Source: JACPWY01 sp964603655 | Lineage (GTDB): Bacteria; Bdellovibrionota; FAC87; UBA2466 | Direction of reading: 5' to 3' | Length of the DNA stretch: 13,251 nucleotides | Assembly (NCBI GenBank): GCA_964603655.1 | Contig: CAZRVZ010000107.1 | Span: 1 to 13,251 of the forward strand | Shown: positions 1 through 5,674 of the stretch, piece after piece | How the letters are laid out: each line of letters starts with the position of its first letter | Position numbering within the stretch: position 1 is the first letter of the stretch | Position numbers and translations under genes: made by a program | Notes under the pieces: generated by a model | Told to the model about the DNA's origin: nothing | The model's input: only the letters and a program-made list of their open reading frames with translations | Databases searched by the model: none

Positions 1-48
1 CGAATTTGTACCCCCTAGCGAAATGAGGGGCGAAAAAACAACCCGGTA

Positions 49-68
49 CCCCCCCCCCCCCCCCCCCC
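49..68. repeat. Poly-C homopolymer run, 20 bases
   Basis: Twenty consecutive C residues follow GGTA. Homopolymers this long are rare in bacterial DNA and slip easily during replication and sequencing. The run lies downstream of the minus-strand small secreted protein and in no convincing reading frame. It may be a real slippage-prone tract or an assembly or library artefact near the contig edge; the sequence alone does not decide. Confidence 0.9.
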
Positions 69-135
69 ATCATGCAAAGGGGTAACGACTCCTCCCTTCC
101 ATGAAAGACTCGCTCAAGGTGACCCACGACCTCCG

Positions 136-435
136 TTAGCAGACGGTTATCGTGAGCTCCGGCGAGGACCGTATGATCCCATGAAGAGCGTACGTCGCCT
201 CTTCCGAATCGGAAGCCGTATGCCGCAACAACTCCGCGAATTCTGTGAAGTCTCCCACCGTAATTCTTCCTTTGGTGTTCTGCGTAATACCGAACGATTC
301 ATAGACCGCGCGTAGCAGCAGGGAGCACCGGTCGTGGGTCATACGGTTAGTGATAGCGATCTGCGGCGGGGCAAGGGAGACTGCAGGCACGAGTAAGACG
401 AGGGGTAGAGCTAGAACTGTCCCTAAGCGGACCAT
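136..435 (-). CDS. Small secreted protein of unknown function
   Basis: A 99-residue protein opens with a short basic start (MVR) and a long hydrophobic stretch (about residues 6-22, rich in L, V and A), consistent with a Sec signal peptide cleaved near 'SLA'. The mature part is about 75 residues, with one internal cysteine (in 'DRCSLL') and a second as the last residue, so a single disulfide is possible. I recognise no family. It begins with ATG; no good Shine-Dalgarno sequence lies just upstream. It diverges from the IS21-type remnant on its right, whose open frame begins about 18 bases from this start codon, so the element's truncation point may lie in this promoter region. The signal-peptide pattern argues for a real gene, but its short length and lack of homology keep confidence moderate. 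Confidence 0.55.
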   Translation of the reverse strand: MVRLGTVLALPLVLLVPAVSLAPPQIAITNRMTHDRCSLLLRAVYESFGITQNTKGRITVGDFTEFAELLRHTASDSEEATYALHGIIRSSPELTITVC

Positions 436-452
436 GTGGGAATCATACCTGA

Positions 453-881
453 ATTCAAGAGGAGTACGAGAGAGTCGACCGAGAGAATACGCCTTGGTTA
501 GCGCCGAAATTCCACCGTGACGGACTCAACTTCAGAAGATCCCTCTTGGAGAAGTACATTTACCTGCACGAAATCGTTGATCCTGAAACCAGCACTACTG
601 GGCTCTCGATTGAGGATAAAGAGGAATCAGCCGGGAGAATCTTCCGACTGTTGAAACTCCACTCTAAGCAGACGGTACTCTCCGCCATTCGTGAAGCAAT
701 CCACGCCAAAAATTGGCGAATTAAGTTCGTGGCGTCACTGCTTGCGCCAAGAAGTGAACACATCGCCGAAGAAGTGAGCCCGCAGCGTCAAGAGCTTCTC
801 GATATCGACTTTATCCCGCGAGAATTATCGGAATATGACCCCAACCGACAGCGAAATCCAAAGACTCCTTGCGTGTCTTAA
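453..881 (+). pseudogene. istA: C-terminal remnant of an IS21-type transposase (IstA-like)
   Basis: The frame is open from 453, just after a stop at 450-452, to TAA at 879-881. There is no ATG near its start; the first start-like codon is TTG at 546. The part from about 600 resembles the helical C-terminal tail of IstA: 'GRIFRLLKLHSKQTVLSAIREAI' followed by 'WRIKFVASLL', then 'RELSEYDPNR' near the end, as in the IstA 'r.ls.YD.l' tail. The catalytic DDE core and the N-terminal HTH are absent, so this cannot be an active transposase. Its last 47 bases overlap the start of the IstB-like gene, the usual IS21 arrangement with translational coupling. The IstA assignment rests on this tail plus the neighbouring IstB. 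The first 30 codons (453-545) do not look IstA-like and may be foreign sequence at the truncation point. Confidence 0.55.
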
Positions 882-1545
882 GCTGCGTGCCCCAATGGAT
901 CAGATCCCCGAAGAGGACCGCCAATCCGTGGGACGCTTTCTTCAAAAAGAAGCGGCGGCGCAGGAACAATACCGAATCGCACGAATCCTTTCGACGTGCG
1001 GGCTCAAAGACAAACAGATGCGCACCTTCGATCAGCTCGATTGGGACTATAACCCCAAGATCCCTAAACAAGAGATCCTGTCCTTTAGAAAATCTGATTG
1101 GGTGGAAGAGGCAAGAAACCTTGTTCTCATCGGCGACGTCGGCATCGGAAAATCTCACGTCGTCAAATCGCTCCTTTACGATGCGGCTCTTAAACGATAC
1201 CCAGCACTTTTTATCAGCGTCTTCGATCTGATTTCTAAAATCAAAACCTCGCCAGCGCCATATAAACGAATCGACTATTACGCCAAAGCCATCCGCGTTC
1301 TCTGCCTCGACGAATTGGGATACACCTACCACAGTAAAGAAGACACCGATCTGCTCTTCCAGATCATATCCAAACGATCGGAAGCGCTTCCGACTCTCGT
1401 CACAACGAATTTATCTCCAAAGAAATGGGGAACCATATTCTCCGGCATGGCTGCATCGGCGATACTTGACCGCCTCAGCTACAAGGGAAAGTTTTTAACA
1501 TGGGATGGGAAATCTAAACGACCGCCTGAAGACCTACAAAATTAA
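835..1545 (+). CDS. istB: IstB-like AAA+ ATPase (IS21-type transposition helper)
   Basis: A 236-residue protein close to the usual IstB length (about 240-260). Visible elements are an N-terminal helical region with 'RIARIL' and 'QMRTFDQLDWDYNP' (residues about 47-74), the 'SFRKSDWVEEARNLVLIG' lead-in, Walker A 'GDVGIGKSH' (100-108, with Ser in place of the common Thr), Walker B 'VLCLDELGY' (155-163), the sensor-1 strand 'LVTTNL' (188-193) and the 'ILDRL' motif (210-214). IstB is an ATP-dependent regulator that loads on target DNA and directs the IstA transposase. All ATPase motifs look intact. It overlaps the IstA-like remnant by 47 bases. Without a full IstA it is probably an orphan relic, unless it acts with an element elsewhere in the genome. 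The long open frame antisense to it is a shadow. Confidence 0.88.
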   Translation: MTPTDSEIQRLLACLKLRAPMDQIPEEDRQSVGRFLQKEAAAQEQYRIARILSTCGLKDKQMRTFDQLDWDYNPKIPKQEILSFRKSDWVEEARNLVLIGDVGIGKSHVVKSLLYDAALKRYPALFISVFDLISKIKTSPAPYKRIDYYAKAIRVLCLDELGYTYHSKEDTDLLFQIISKRSEALPTLVTTNLSPKKWGTIFSGMAASAILDRLSYKGKFLTWDGKSKRPPEDLQN

Positions 1546-1794
1546 TTCTGCAAGTAACCCAATCGCGCTGCCAGACTATACCAAGTCGCGATCTATCCAT
1601 ACGTGTGTCTCGGGTGGCTCCGCCCTCCGCGCAAATTGGCCCCCTTCCGACCGCGCCCTACATAAGAACTGCTGACTCCATGAACCACCTCCTGCGATAG
1701 TCTTTTAACAGTTCTCAGAACATTGAAAATGTGGGGAGCGTAGACGATGTACAATCAACGGGTGGGGTAACTGAAAACTGCCCGCAAGTAAAAG
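1546..1794. other. Gap after the IS21-type remnant, no gene seen
   Basis: About 250 bases between the IstB-like stop codon and the region downstream of the toxin-antitoxin operon. I see no convincing frame, RNA gene or promoter. The right end of the IS21-type element should lie here, but because the left end is missing its terminal inverted repeat cannot be found by matching. Confidence 0.5.
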
Positions 1795-1839
1795 AAAGCT
1801 AAAACGGAATCTCATGCATAACCTAAAAATATTAGCTTT
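1795..1839 (-). terminator. Possible weak terminator of the toxin-antitoxin operon
   Basis: An 8-base inverted repeat (AAAGCTAA at 1795-1802 and TTAGCTTT at 1832-1839) overlaps the antitoxin stop codon. On the minus strand the second arm is followed by CTTTTA. The loop is about 29 bases and the stem is AT-rich, so this is a weak candidate. Confidence 0.28.
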
Positions 1840-2168
1840 TACCAACCACTCGCCTTTTTGTGTCCACTCACTTCGAAAGCAAGGCGGATTCCCATGGCGC
1901 GCAACAGTTTAGCAAGACTTTCGTAACGGGGATTACCCCTTTTTGACAGCATTGTGTAGAGGTATTCGCGATTGAGCCTAGTCTTTTTGGCGAGTCGGCT
2001 GATTCCATGTGCTTCAGCTACGTTTCTCATCGCTACCAGGAAAAGTTCGGGCATGTCCGCTGCCTCGTCAAGGCTCGCGTTCAGATACTCTACCGCCTCC
2101 GCTGGATCTTTAAGACTATCAATAAGATATTTTTGGTAGTCCTTGGCTTTACTCTTTTTATTTTTCAT
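1839..2168 (-). CDS. Antitoxin of a HigBA-type toxin-antitoxin module (XRE-like HTH)
   Basis: A 109-residue protein read from the ATG at 2168, which follows directly on the toxin's end. A longer reading to 2312 is only open frame inside the toxin gene. The N-terminal part ('DSLKDPAEAVEYLNASLDEA', residues 17-36) and the helix-turn-helix 'GISRLAKKTRLNREYLYTML' (about 55-74), then 'GNPRYESLAKLLRAMGIRLAFE', fit the 'probable addiction module antidote' family found downstream of Gp49/HigB-like killers. Its expected role is to bind and neutralise the toxin and, through the HTH, repress the shared promoter. The start codon overlaps the last 11 bases of the toxin gene (ATGAAAAATAA), giving tight translational coupling. 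The toxin-first order is typical of HigBA-like modules. I leave the symbol blank because the higA name is used loosely for this family. Confidence 0.9.
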   Translation of the reverse strand: MKNKKSKAKDYQKYLIDSLKDPAEAVEYLNASLDEAADMPELFLVAMRNVAEAHGISRLAKKTRLNREYLYTMLSKRGNPRYESLAKLLRAMGIRLAFEVSGHKKASGW

Positions 2169-2478
2169 TGTGTTCACTCCGATACTCCTGAAAAAATAGT
2201 TTTGCGCGTTCGATGCCCCTCTCCTGAGATCCCTTGTCTCCTCCACAAAGGAGGAGAACGACCGTCTTTCCAATTTTTCCGAAATAGCAACGGTACCCTG
2301 GTCCAAAATCAATTTTGAGTTCCATTACCTCACCTCCCACCGACCTACACCGTCCCATGTCTCCAAGTTTGAGCCTGTCTATTCGTGTTCGAATAATGGC
2401 GCGACCCCTGAGACCCTCCAGCCAATCAATAAAGGGCTGCTTTCCATTCGATCGCTGGTAATATTTGATTTCGAACAC
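2158..2478 (-). CDS. RelE/HigB-like toxin (Gp49-like killer protein)
   Basis: A 106-residue protein when started at GTG 2478; the TTG immediately before it is an alternative. The family signature is nearly complete: 'FEIKYYQRSNGKQPFIDWLEGL' at the N-terminus, 'RIDRLKLGDMGRCRSVGG' (32-49), 'ELKIDFGPGYRCYFG' (53-67), 'VVLLLCGGDKGSQERGIERA' (73-92). These are the hallmark blocks of the addiction-module killer / phage Gp49-like branch of the RelE superfamily, which are ribosome-dependent mRNA endonucleases. An AGAGGG Shine-Dalgarno (2483-2488) lies close to the start. The frame extends upstream to 2577, but that part covers the promoter and operator and is not conserved-looking. The gene is the first of a two-gene operon with the antitoxin and overlaps it by 11 bases. 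No key block appears damaged, so the toxin is probably active. Confidence 0.92.
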   Translation of the reverse strand: MFEIKYYQRSNGKQPFIDWLEGLRGRAIIRTRIDRLKLGDMGRCRSVGGEVMELKIDFGPGYRCYFGKIGKTVVLLLCGGDKGSQERGIERAKLFFQEYRSEHNEK

Positions 2479-2495
2479 CAAACCCTCTAACTTGT

Positions 2496-2525
2496 ATTGT
2501 ATGTTATAACAAACACAAAAACCAA
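2496..2525 (-). promoter_or_regulatory. Promoter of the toxin-antitoxin operon
   Basis: On the minus strand a -35 candidate TTGGTT (2520-2525) is separated by 18 bases from a -10 candidate TACAAT (2496-2501). Transcription would start near 2489, about a dozen bases before the toxin GTG start. The -35 is only a partial match. The overlapping palindrome supports this as the regulated promoter. Confidence 0.5.
2498..2515. promoter_or_regulatory. Palindromic operator, probable antitoxin binding site
   Basis: A perfect 10-base palindrome TGTTATAACA (2502-2511) extends to an 18-base near-palindrome, TGTATGTTATAACAAACA, with one mismatched pair per arm. It overlaps the -10 box and spacer of the toxin-antitoxin promoter. 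This is where an HTH antitoxin, alone or with the toxin, would bind to autorepress the operon. The palindrome is seen directly; binding by this antitoxin is inferred. Confidence 0.55.
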
Positions 2526-2648
2526 GCGAAGACTCCACCTTGCGGCCACGTTCGCGCCGTAGGCAAAATAAGGCCAAACTTTCAGAAAAAGCCGGTTAAA
2601 TTTCTTTTCAGATTCCTTCGCTTCCTTCCGGGAGAGGAGCGTATATTG

Positions 2649-3179
2649 TTAGTGTGTGAGAATTTTCTTGATCTCCTGGAACGCCCCATTCCACGCGCCC
2701 TGTTGCCACTTTCTTGCTTCTTGCCAGTGGGCGCTATCTGACCAACCCGTGTGTCGGAAATGAATAGCAGTCTGCGATGGTGAAACATTTTCGAAAGAAA
2801 CGCTTGCCCATGTGGGCAGTGGTTCAACATTCATTATGTCGGCAAATGGAACTGCGCCCTTCCACTCAAAGGCTAAGAGTTTATTGGGTACAATTGTGGT
2901 TATTTTGCAGCCGATTGTGCTGTTTTCATTGGGTGTCTGTGGGTTCCAGAAGAGTTCGTACGCTCCTCCGATTTTCGGCTGCACATTCGCCTTGACTGTT
3001 AGCCAGGTTTCCAGCCTCTGGTTGGAAGTCCAGTACGACCAGGCATCAGCAACTGGGATGTTCCATACGTCGTCGTAAATTATATCTCTCGAATTCATAG
3101 CAACCCCAAAGGAAGGAGCGAATATAATCGCCACCGAACAAAGCCATTTCACCAACTTATTCCACGTCTTCATAACCAT
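2649..3179 (-). CDS. Exported SRPBCC / AHSA1-domain protein
   Basis: A 176-residue protein. Residues 1-27 form a signal peptide: a basic start (MKTWNKLVKW), a hydrophobic core (LCSVAIIFAPSFG) and a probable cleavage site after 'GVA'. The rest matches the AHSA1 / SRPBCC ligand-binding fold: 'DVWNIPVADAWSYWTSNQRLETWL' (37-60), 'ANVQPKIGGAYELFW' (64-78), 'GCKITTIVPNKLLAFEWKG' (90-108), and the C-terminal helix 'KWQQGAWNGAFQEIKKIL' (157-174). Proteins of this fold bind hydrophobic ligands and are usually cytoplasmic, so a Sec signal on one is less common. An ATG two codons downstream (3173) is an equally possible start. No Shine-Dalgarno sequence is visible. A perfect TTGACA -35 lies at 3205-3210, but no good -10 follows it. 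The ligand is unknown. Confidence 0.85.
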   Translation of the reverse strand: MVMKTWNKLVKWLCSVAIIFAPSFGVAMNSRDIIYDDVWNIPVADAWSYWTSNQRLETWLTVKANVQPKIGGAYELFWNPQTPNENSTIGCKITTIVPNKLLAFEWKGAVPFADIMNVEPLPTWASVSFENVSPSQTAIHFRHTGWSDSAHWQEARKWQQGAWNGAFQEIKKILTH

Positions 3180-3362
3180 CGGAGATGTTTGATTGGCTCC
3201 GTCTTGTCAAAATGAGGTGTTGGCGAGAACGCATACCCATAAAGCTTCAAGAGAAAGAAGCTGTCGAAAATTCGGCAATCCAATGGCCAATCTTACCAAC
3301 AAATGAGGCTCCAGAGCGTTCTGCTATATCTAAAAAAAATGGTACTTTAGTCAGTTTGGGTT

Positions 3363-4214
3363 TTACCGAACTTCAAAACTTCCATCCTCTTTGACAAAAA
3401 AATGGACTGGAAGAGAGGTCTCTTTCTTCCTAAGGAGCTGGGAACGAGCAGGCTGATTCACTACTTGCCAATATGCCGAAGAAGGAATCCGATCGCTCTC
3501 TACCTGAGTAAGTTTCGGAAGAAGAGTTACCCGCAACTTAAAAGGAGCGTTGACGACGAATCGAGCCTTTTTAGTTTTGTCTATCATTACGTCGATGTAG
3601 GCACGAATTAGCTCCTCGTAGGAGAGAAACTTCCTTTCGTCAGAAGTGCCGGTTAACTGCAAGGCATCTATGGTTTCCAATACAATCTTATTTCCATAAT
3701 CGCTGAAAACCTCAATTTTTCTTTCGTAAAGGCCGGAGCGCTCCCCATTATAGGATAAAGAAACACTAAAACCATCGGATATGGATTGAACGGACAAGCT
3801 CGAGATATTGTGGAGAGAGGCTAGGAGCGACGAAAGGGCACCTTCTCTAGACTTGCGATCGGTCTCCTCATGTCGAGTCTGTTGTGAAATTCGATGCAAA
3901 CGAAGATAGATTGCGCCTGCAATGATCCCGGCAACCAATAGACTGGCACAACCAAATATCAAACGCTTATGGGAGGTCGTTGCCCAGGTTTCTTCTGCGT
4001 GAGTTTGAATCACCAGAGAAGTCACAAGACCAAAAACTCCAGCTAACACGGACAGGATTCCCAAAATCTGGAAGACTCCCTGCGGCCATGCAGAATCACC
4101 AAATAGAAATAGCCAGCAGACACCTAATCCGAAAATAAATGTGCTTCCAGCGACTAGGAATCCAAACACAATGCTCAGAGGCAGAAAGGAAATAATAGAA
4201 GAAAGCCGAGCCAT
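3363..4214 (-). CDS. Membrane protein with three N-terminal helices, unknown function
   Basis: A 283-residue protein. Three hydrophobic segments lie at about residues 10-38, 45-70 and 84-105. They are followed by a charged, probably coiled-coil stretch ('RISQQTRHEETDRKSREGAL', about 108-127) and a soluble C-terminal domain of about 150 residues with alternating beta-like strands ('FSVSLSYNG', 'RKIEVFSDYGNKIVLETIDAL', 'FKLRVTLLPKL', 'VHFFVKEDGSFEVR'). I recognise no family. The ending 'FFVKEDGSFEVR' resembles the last strand of a beta-sheet domain. The gene has its own good promoter (TTGAGA, 17 bases, TATAGT) whose -10 box ends 9 bases before the ATG, so the mRNA may be leaderless. The AHSA1 gene lies about 180 bases downstream on the same strand and could be co-transcribed. 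Confidence 0.75.
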   Translation of the reverse strand: MARLSSIISFLPLSIVFGFLVAGSTFIFGLGVCWLFLFGDSAWPQGVFQILGILSVLAGVFGLVTSLVIQTHAEETWATTSHKRLIFGCASLLVAGIIAGAIYLRLHRISQQTRHEETDRKSREGALSSLLASLHNISSLSVQSISDGFSVSLSYNGERSGLYERKIEVFSDYGNKIVLETIDALQLTGTSDERKFLSYEELIRAYIDVMIDKTKKARFVVNAPFKLRVTLLPKLTQVESDRIPSSAYWQVVNQPARSQLLRKKETSLPVHFFVKEDGSFEVR

Positions 4215-4223
4215 TCTTTCGTA

Positions 4224-4252
4224 ACTATAGCAGCCCCCTGTACTGCTCTCAA
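4224..4252 (-). promoter_or_regulatory. Sigma-70-like promoter directly upstream of the membrane protein
   Basis: On the minus strand, -35 TTGAGA (4247-4252), a 17-base spacer and -10 TATAGT (4224-4229), preceded by TGC so that it also fits an extended -10. The start codon begins 9 bases after the -10 box, which places the predicted transcription start about 3 bases from the ATG at 4214. Confidence 0.6.
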
Positions 4253-4394
4253 ATGCTTTTCAGAACTCTTACTCTTCTGCTTGGACTTTTTCGATGCATC
4301 GGAGTGAAGGAACCCCCAAAGATGTTAACGAGGCCTATTGCAAATAAGTAAAAATCTCACCTAAAACACATGAGCCCCCGTCCCCGTCGCTCGC

Positions 4395-4958
4395 CTACCG
4401 TGGCCTAACGCCGGAGGGTTTTAATTTTCTACTTTCCAGCCTTCTCGCGTCTGAAAGCTTTTGGGTCACCCATAAAACCCATGAGTCATTCCCTCCGGTC
4501 ACTTCTTCATTAGTTGCGACAAGCGGAGCCCAGTAGGGATCTCCTGATCTGAGAAACATCAAGTAAGAGTGTCCGAGCTTATAGTCGTAGGCATGGCACC
4601 CACCGCAACCGGCCGCGCGGGAGCAATCGAGCCCCTCATAGGGTGGTAAAGCCTTCATTCTCGGCGAATAATCCGCGATCCGTCCTTTGACACTGAGGGT
4701 TTGCTTTTTCAGCTGACCCTTTAAAACTTTGGAAACATTGAAATCAACCGTTCCCATTTCACTTCCCGTTCCCGGTTTGGAGCCAACGGTCCGAACAAGA
4801 ACGATCGTGTCGCTGCTCTCGGTCATCTCAGCAACGGAAATTTTTACAGCGCTACACCCCAAACCCGTTCTTGCGGTCGAGAAGAGGAATGAAAATAGGA
4901 GAACGGCTTGCCAGTGTTTCAAGTTCTTGATTATCACCCCAACACTGGGCGCTTTCAA
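4395..4958 (-). CDS. Secreted cysteine-containing protein, NTR/TIMP-like pattern
   Basis: Up to 187 residues. The N-terminus is a signal peptide ('NLKHWQAVLLFSFLFSTARTGLG', ending before Cys35). The longest reading begins at TTG 4958; a GTG at 4937 gives a more usual signal-peptide length and may be the real start. The mature protein begins 'CSAVKISVAEMTESSDTIVL', continues with 'VDFNVSKVLKGQL' (71-83), and has 'GHSYLMFL' (129-136). This order (Cys near the N-terminus, 'a..sD.vv', 'v.f.v..v.KG', 'G..YLvf') is that of netrin/TIMP-like beta-barrel domains in bacteria. Four cysteines (35, 112, 118, 121) could make two disulfides, and a 'CSRAAGCGGCHAYD' loop (112-125) is unusual. Residue -3 does not fit a strict lipobox, so lipoprotein status is doubtful. 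The family call is by pattern only. Confidence 0.65.
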   Translation of the reverse strand: MKAPSVGVIIKNLKHWQAVLLFSFLFSTARTGLGCSAVKISVAEMTESSDTIVLVRTVGSKPGTGSEMGTVDFNVSKVLKGQLKKQTLSVKGRIADYSPRMKALPPYEGLDCSRAAGCGGCHAYDYKLGHSYLMFLRSGDPYWAPLVATNEEVTGGNDSWVLWVTQKLSDARRLESRKLKPSGVRPR

Positions 4959-5299
4959 GAAATCAAGCGCCGCGGTTCAATTTTTGAATGGATAGTCGTC
5001 ACCCAGGGCAAAATCGGAGCAGAGTTGTATCCTCAAGAGCCATTTGGCCATTTTAAGAATGAGAAACTGGGGAAAATCCGGGATACAGAAATAGGTCAGC
5101 AAAGGCAATGAACAGGAATGGAAGCAGCGCGAAGGAGAATATGGGCCTTCGGAGAAAGAAATGCTTTACAGAATCCCTATTCCTCCGCGTCCCAATTCCA
5201 GAGTCCTTACTTGGCCAATGAAACGATTGATTGCTCCCAGCTGCCTGAAGCAATTTCTTTTCTAGTAGTGAAAACACAACCTATTGAATTGCCATAAAA
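4959..5299. other. Gap without a convincing gene
   Basis: About 340 bases between the start of the secreted protein and a strong minus-strand terminator. Several short frames exist on both strands, one ending in a hydrophobic minus-strand stretch ('FSFALLPFLFIAFADLFLY', around 5070-5130). None has a family match, a clear start signal or a sensible length. It probably holds the promoter of the secreted-protein gene and decayed sequence. Confidence 0.45.
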
Positions 5300-5339
5300 A
5301 ACCCGGCTTCCATCGCATTCCAGCGAAAGAAGCCGGGTT
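5300..5339 (-). terminator. Strong rho-independent terminator (minus strand)
   Basis: A perfect 11-base stem (AACCCGGCTTC at 5300-5310, GAAGCCGGGTT at 5329-5339) contains an inner TCGC/GCGA stem around an ATTCCA loop. On the minus strand the second arm runs into six T residues (GGGTTTTTTATG). This is a textbook intrinsic terminator for a gene coming from the right; that gene now looks decayed. The plus-strand side lacks a T run. Confidence 0.85.
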
Positions 5340-5611
5340 GCCATTGGCCAAACCGCTCCCTAGCCCAAGGGCGGCAGTCTGACGTGCTGTCATCAGGGCG
5401 TCAAGATAGTGTTCATTGAAATCGGGATCACTCTCCGCTCGGGCGAAAAATTCATTCACAGGGACACCCGTCTTTTACGCTAGTCCCTCAAGCTTAGCCG
5501 TGAGTTCGCCCAACAAAGATTTGTGTCGCTCGTAAGTGGACGGGTGCGAAGCGCATCAAGATAGGGTTGCCTCAGTGGACCGGCCTTCTCACTTTCAGGT
5601 TCAATCTTCAT
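5340..5611 (-). pseudogene. Decayed small gene upstream of the terminator
   Basis: Reading leftward, an ATG at 5611 gives 'MKIEPESEKAGPLRQPYLDALR'. The frame then fails. A shift near 5540 gives 'HPSTYERHKSLLGELTAKLEGLA', a TAA interrupts it at 5475-5477, and the same frame then continues as 'KTGVPVNEFFARAESDPDF' and 'NEHYLDALMTARQTAALG'. The pieces together read like one helical, charged protein of about 90 residues broken by at least one frameshift and one stop. The last part stays open through the terminator to 5262; a normal gene would end before the hairpin, and a TAG lies in another frame just after 'AALG'. A GTG-started 65-residue frame (5262-5459) is the only piece still open. I recognise no family. 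The strong terminator just downstream supports this having been an expressed gene. Confidence 0.45.
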
Positions 5612-5674
5612 GCTTCACCACAATAACAGAAAGCGGAGACGCCCCCACGCCACCTTTAAGAACCCTTCGATAAA

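Noticed and set aside
811..1332. 173-codon minus-strand open frame
   Set aside because: It lies antisense to the IstB-like gene, which carries complete ATPase motifs in the other strand; this frame has no family features and is a shadow.
2169..2312. Upstream extension of the antitoxin by 48 codons
   Set aside because: It runs inside the toxin gene and the natural start is the ATG at 2168, which sits at the 11-base overlap typical of this family.
2479..2577. N-terminal extension of the toxin to 2577
   Set aside because: This stretch contains the promoter and palindromic operator and does not match the family N-terminus, which starts at 'FEIKYYQRSNG'.
5141..5265. Two tiny plus-strand frames (ATG at 5141 and 5161) with purine-rich sequence upstream
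   Set aside because: Only 26 and 34 codons, overlapping each other, with no recognisable sequence; the ribosome-binding-like purines may be chance.
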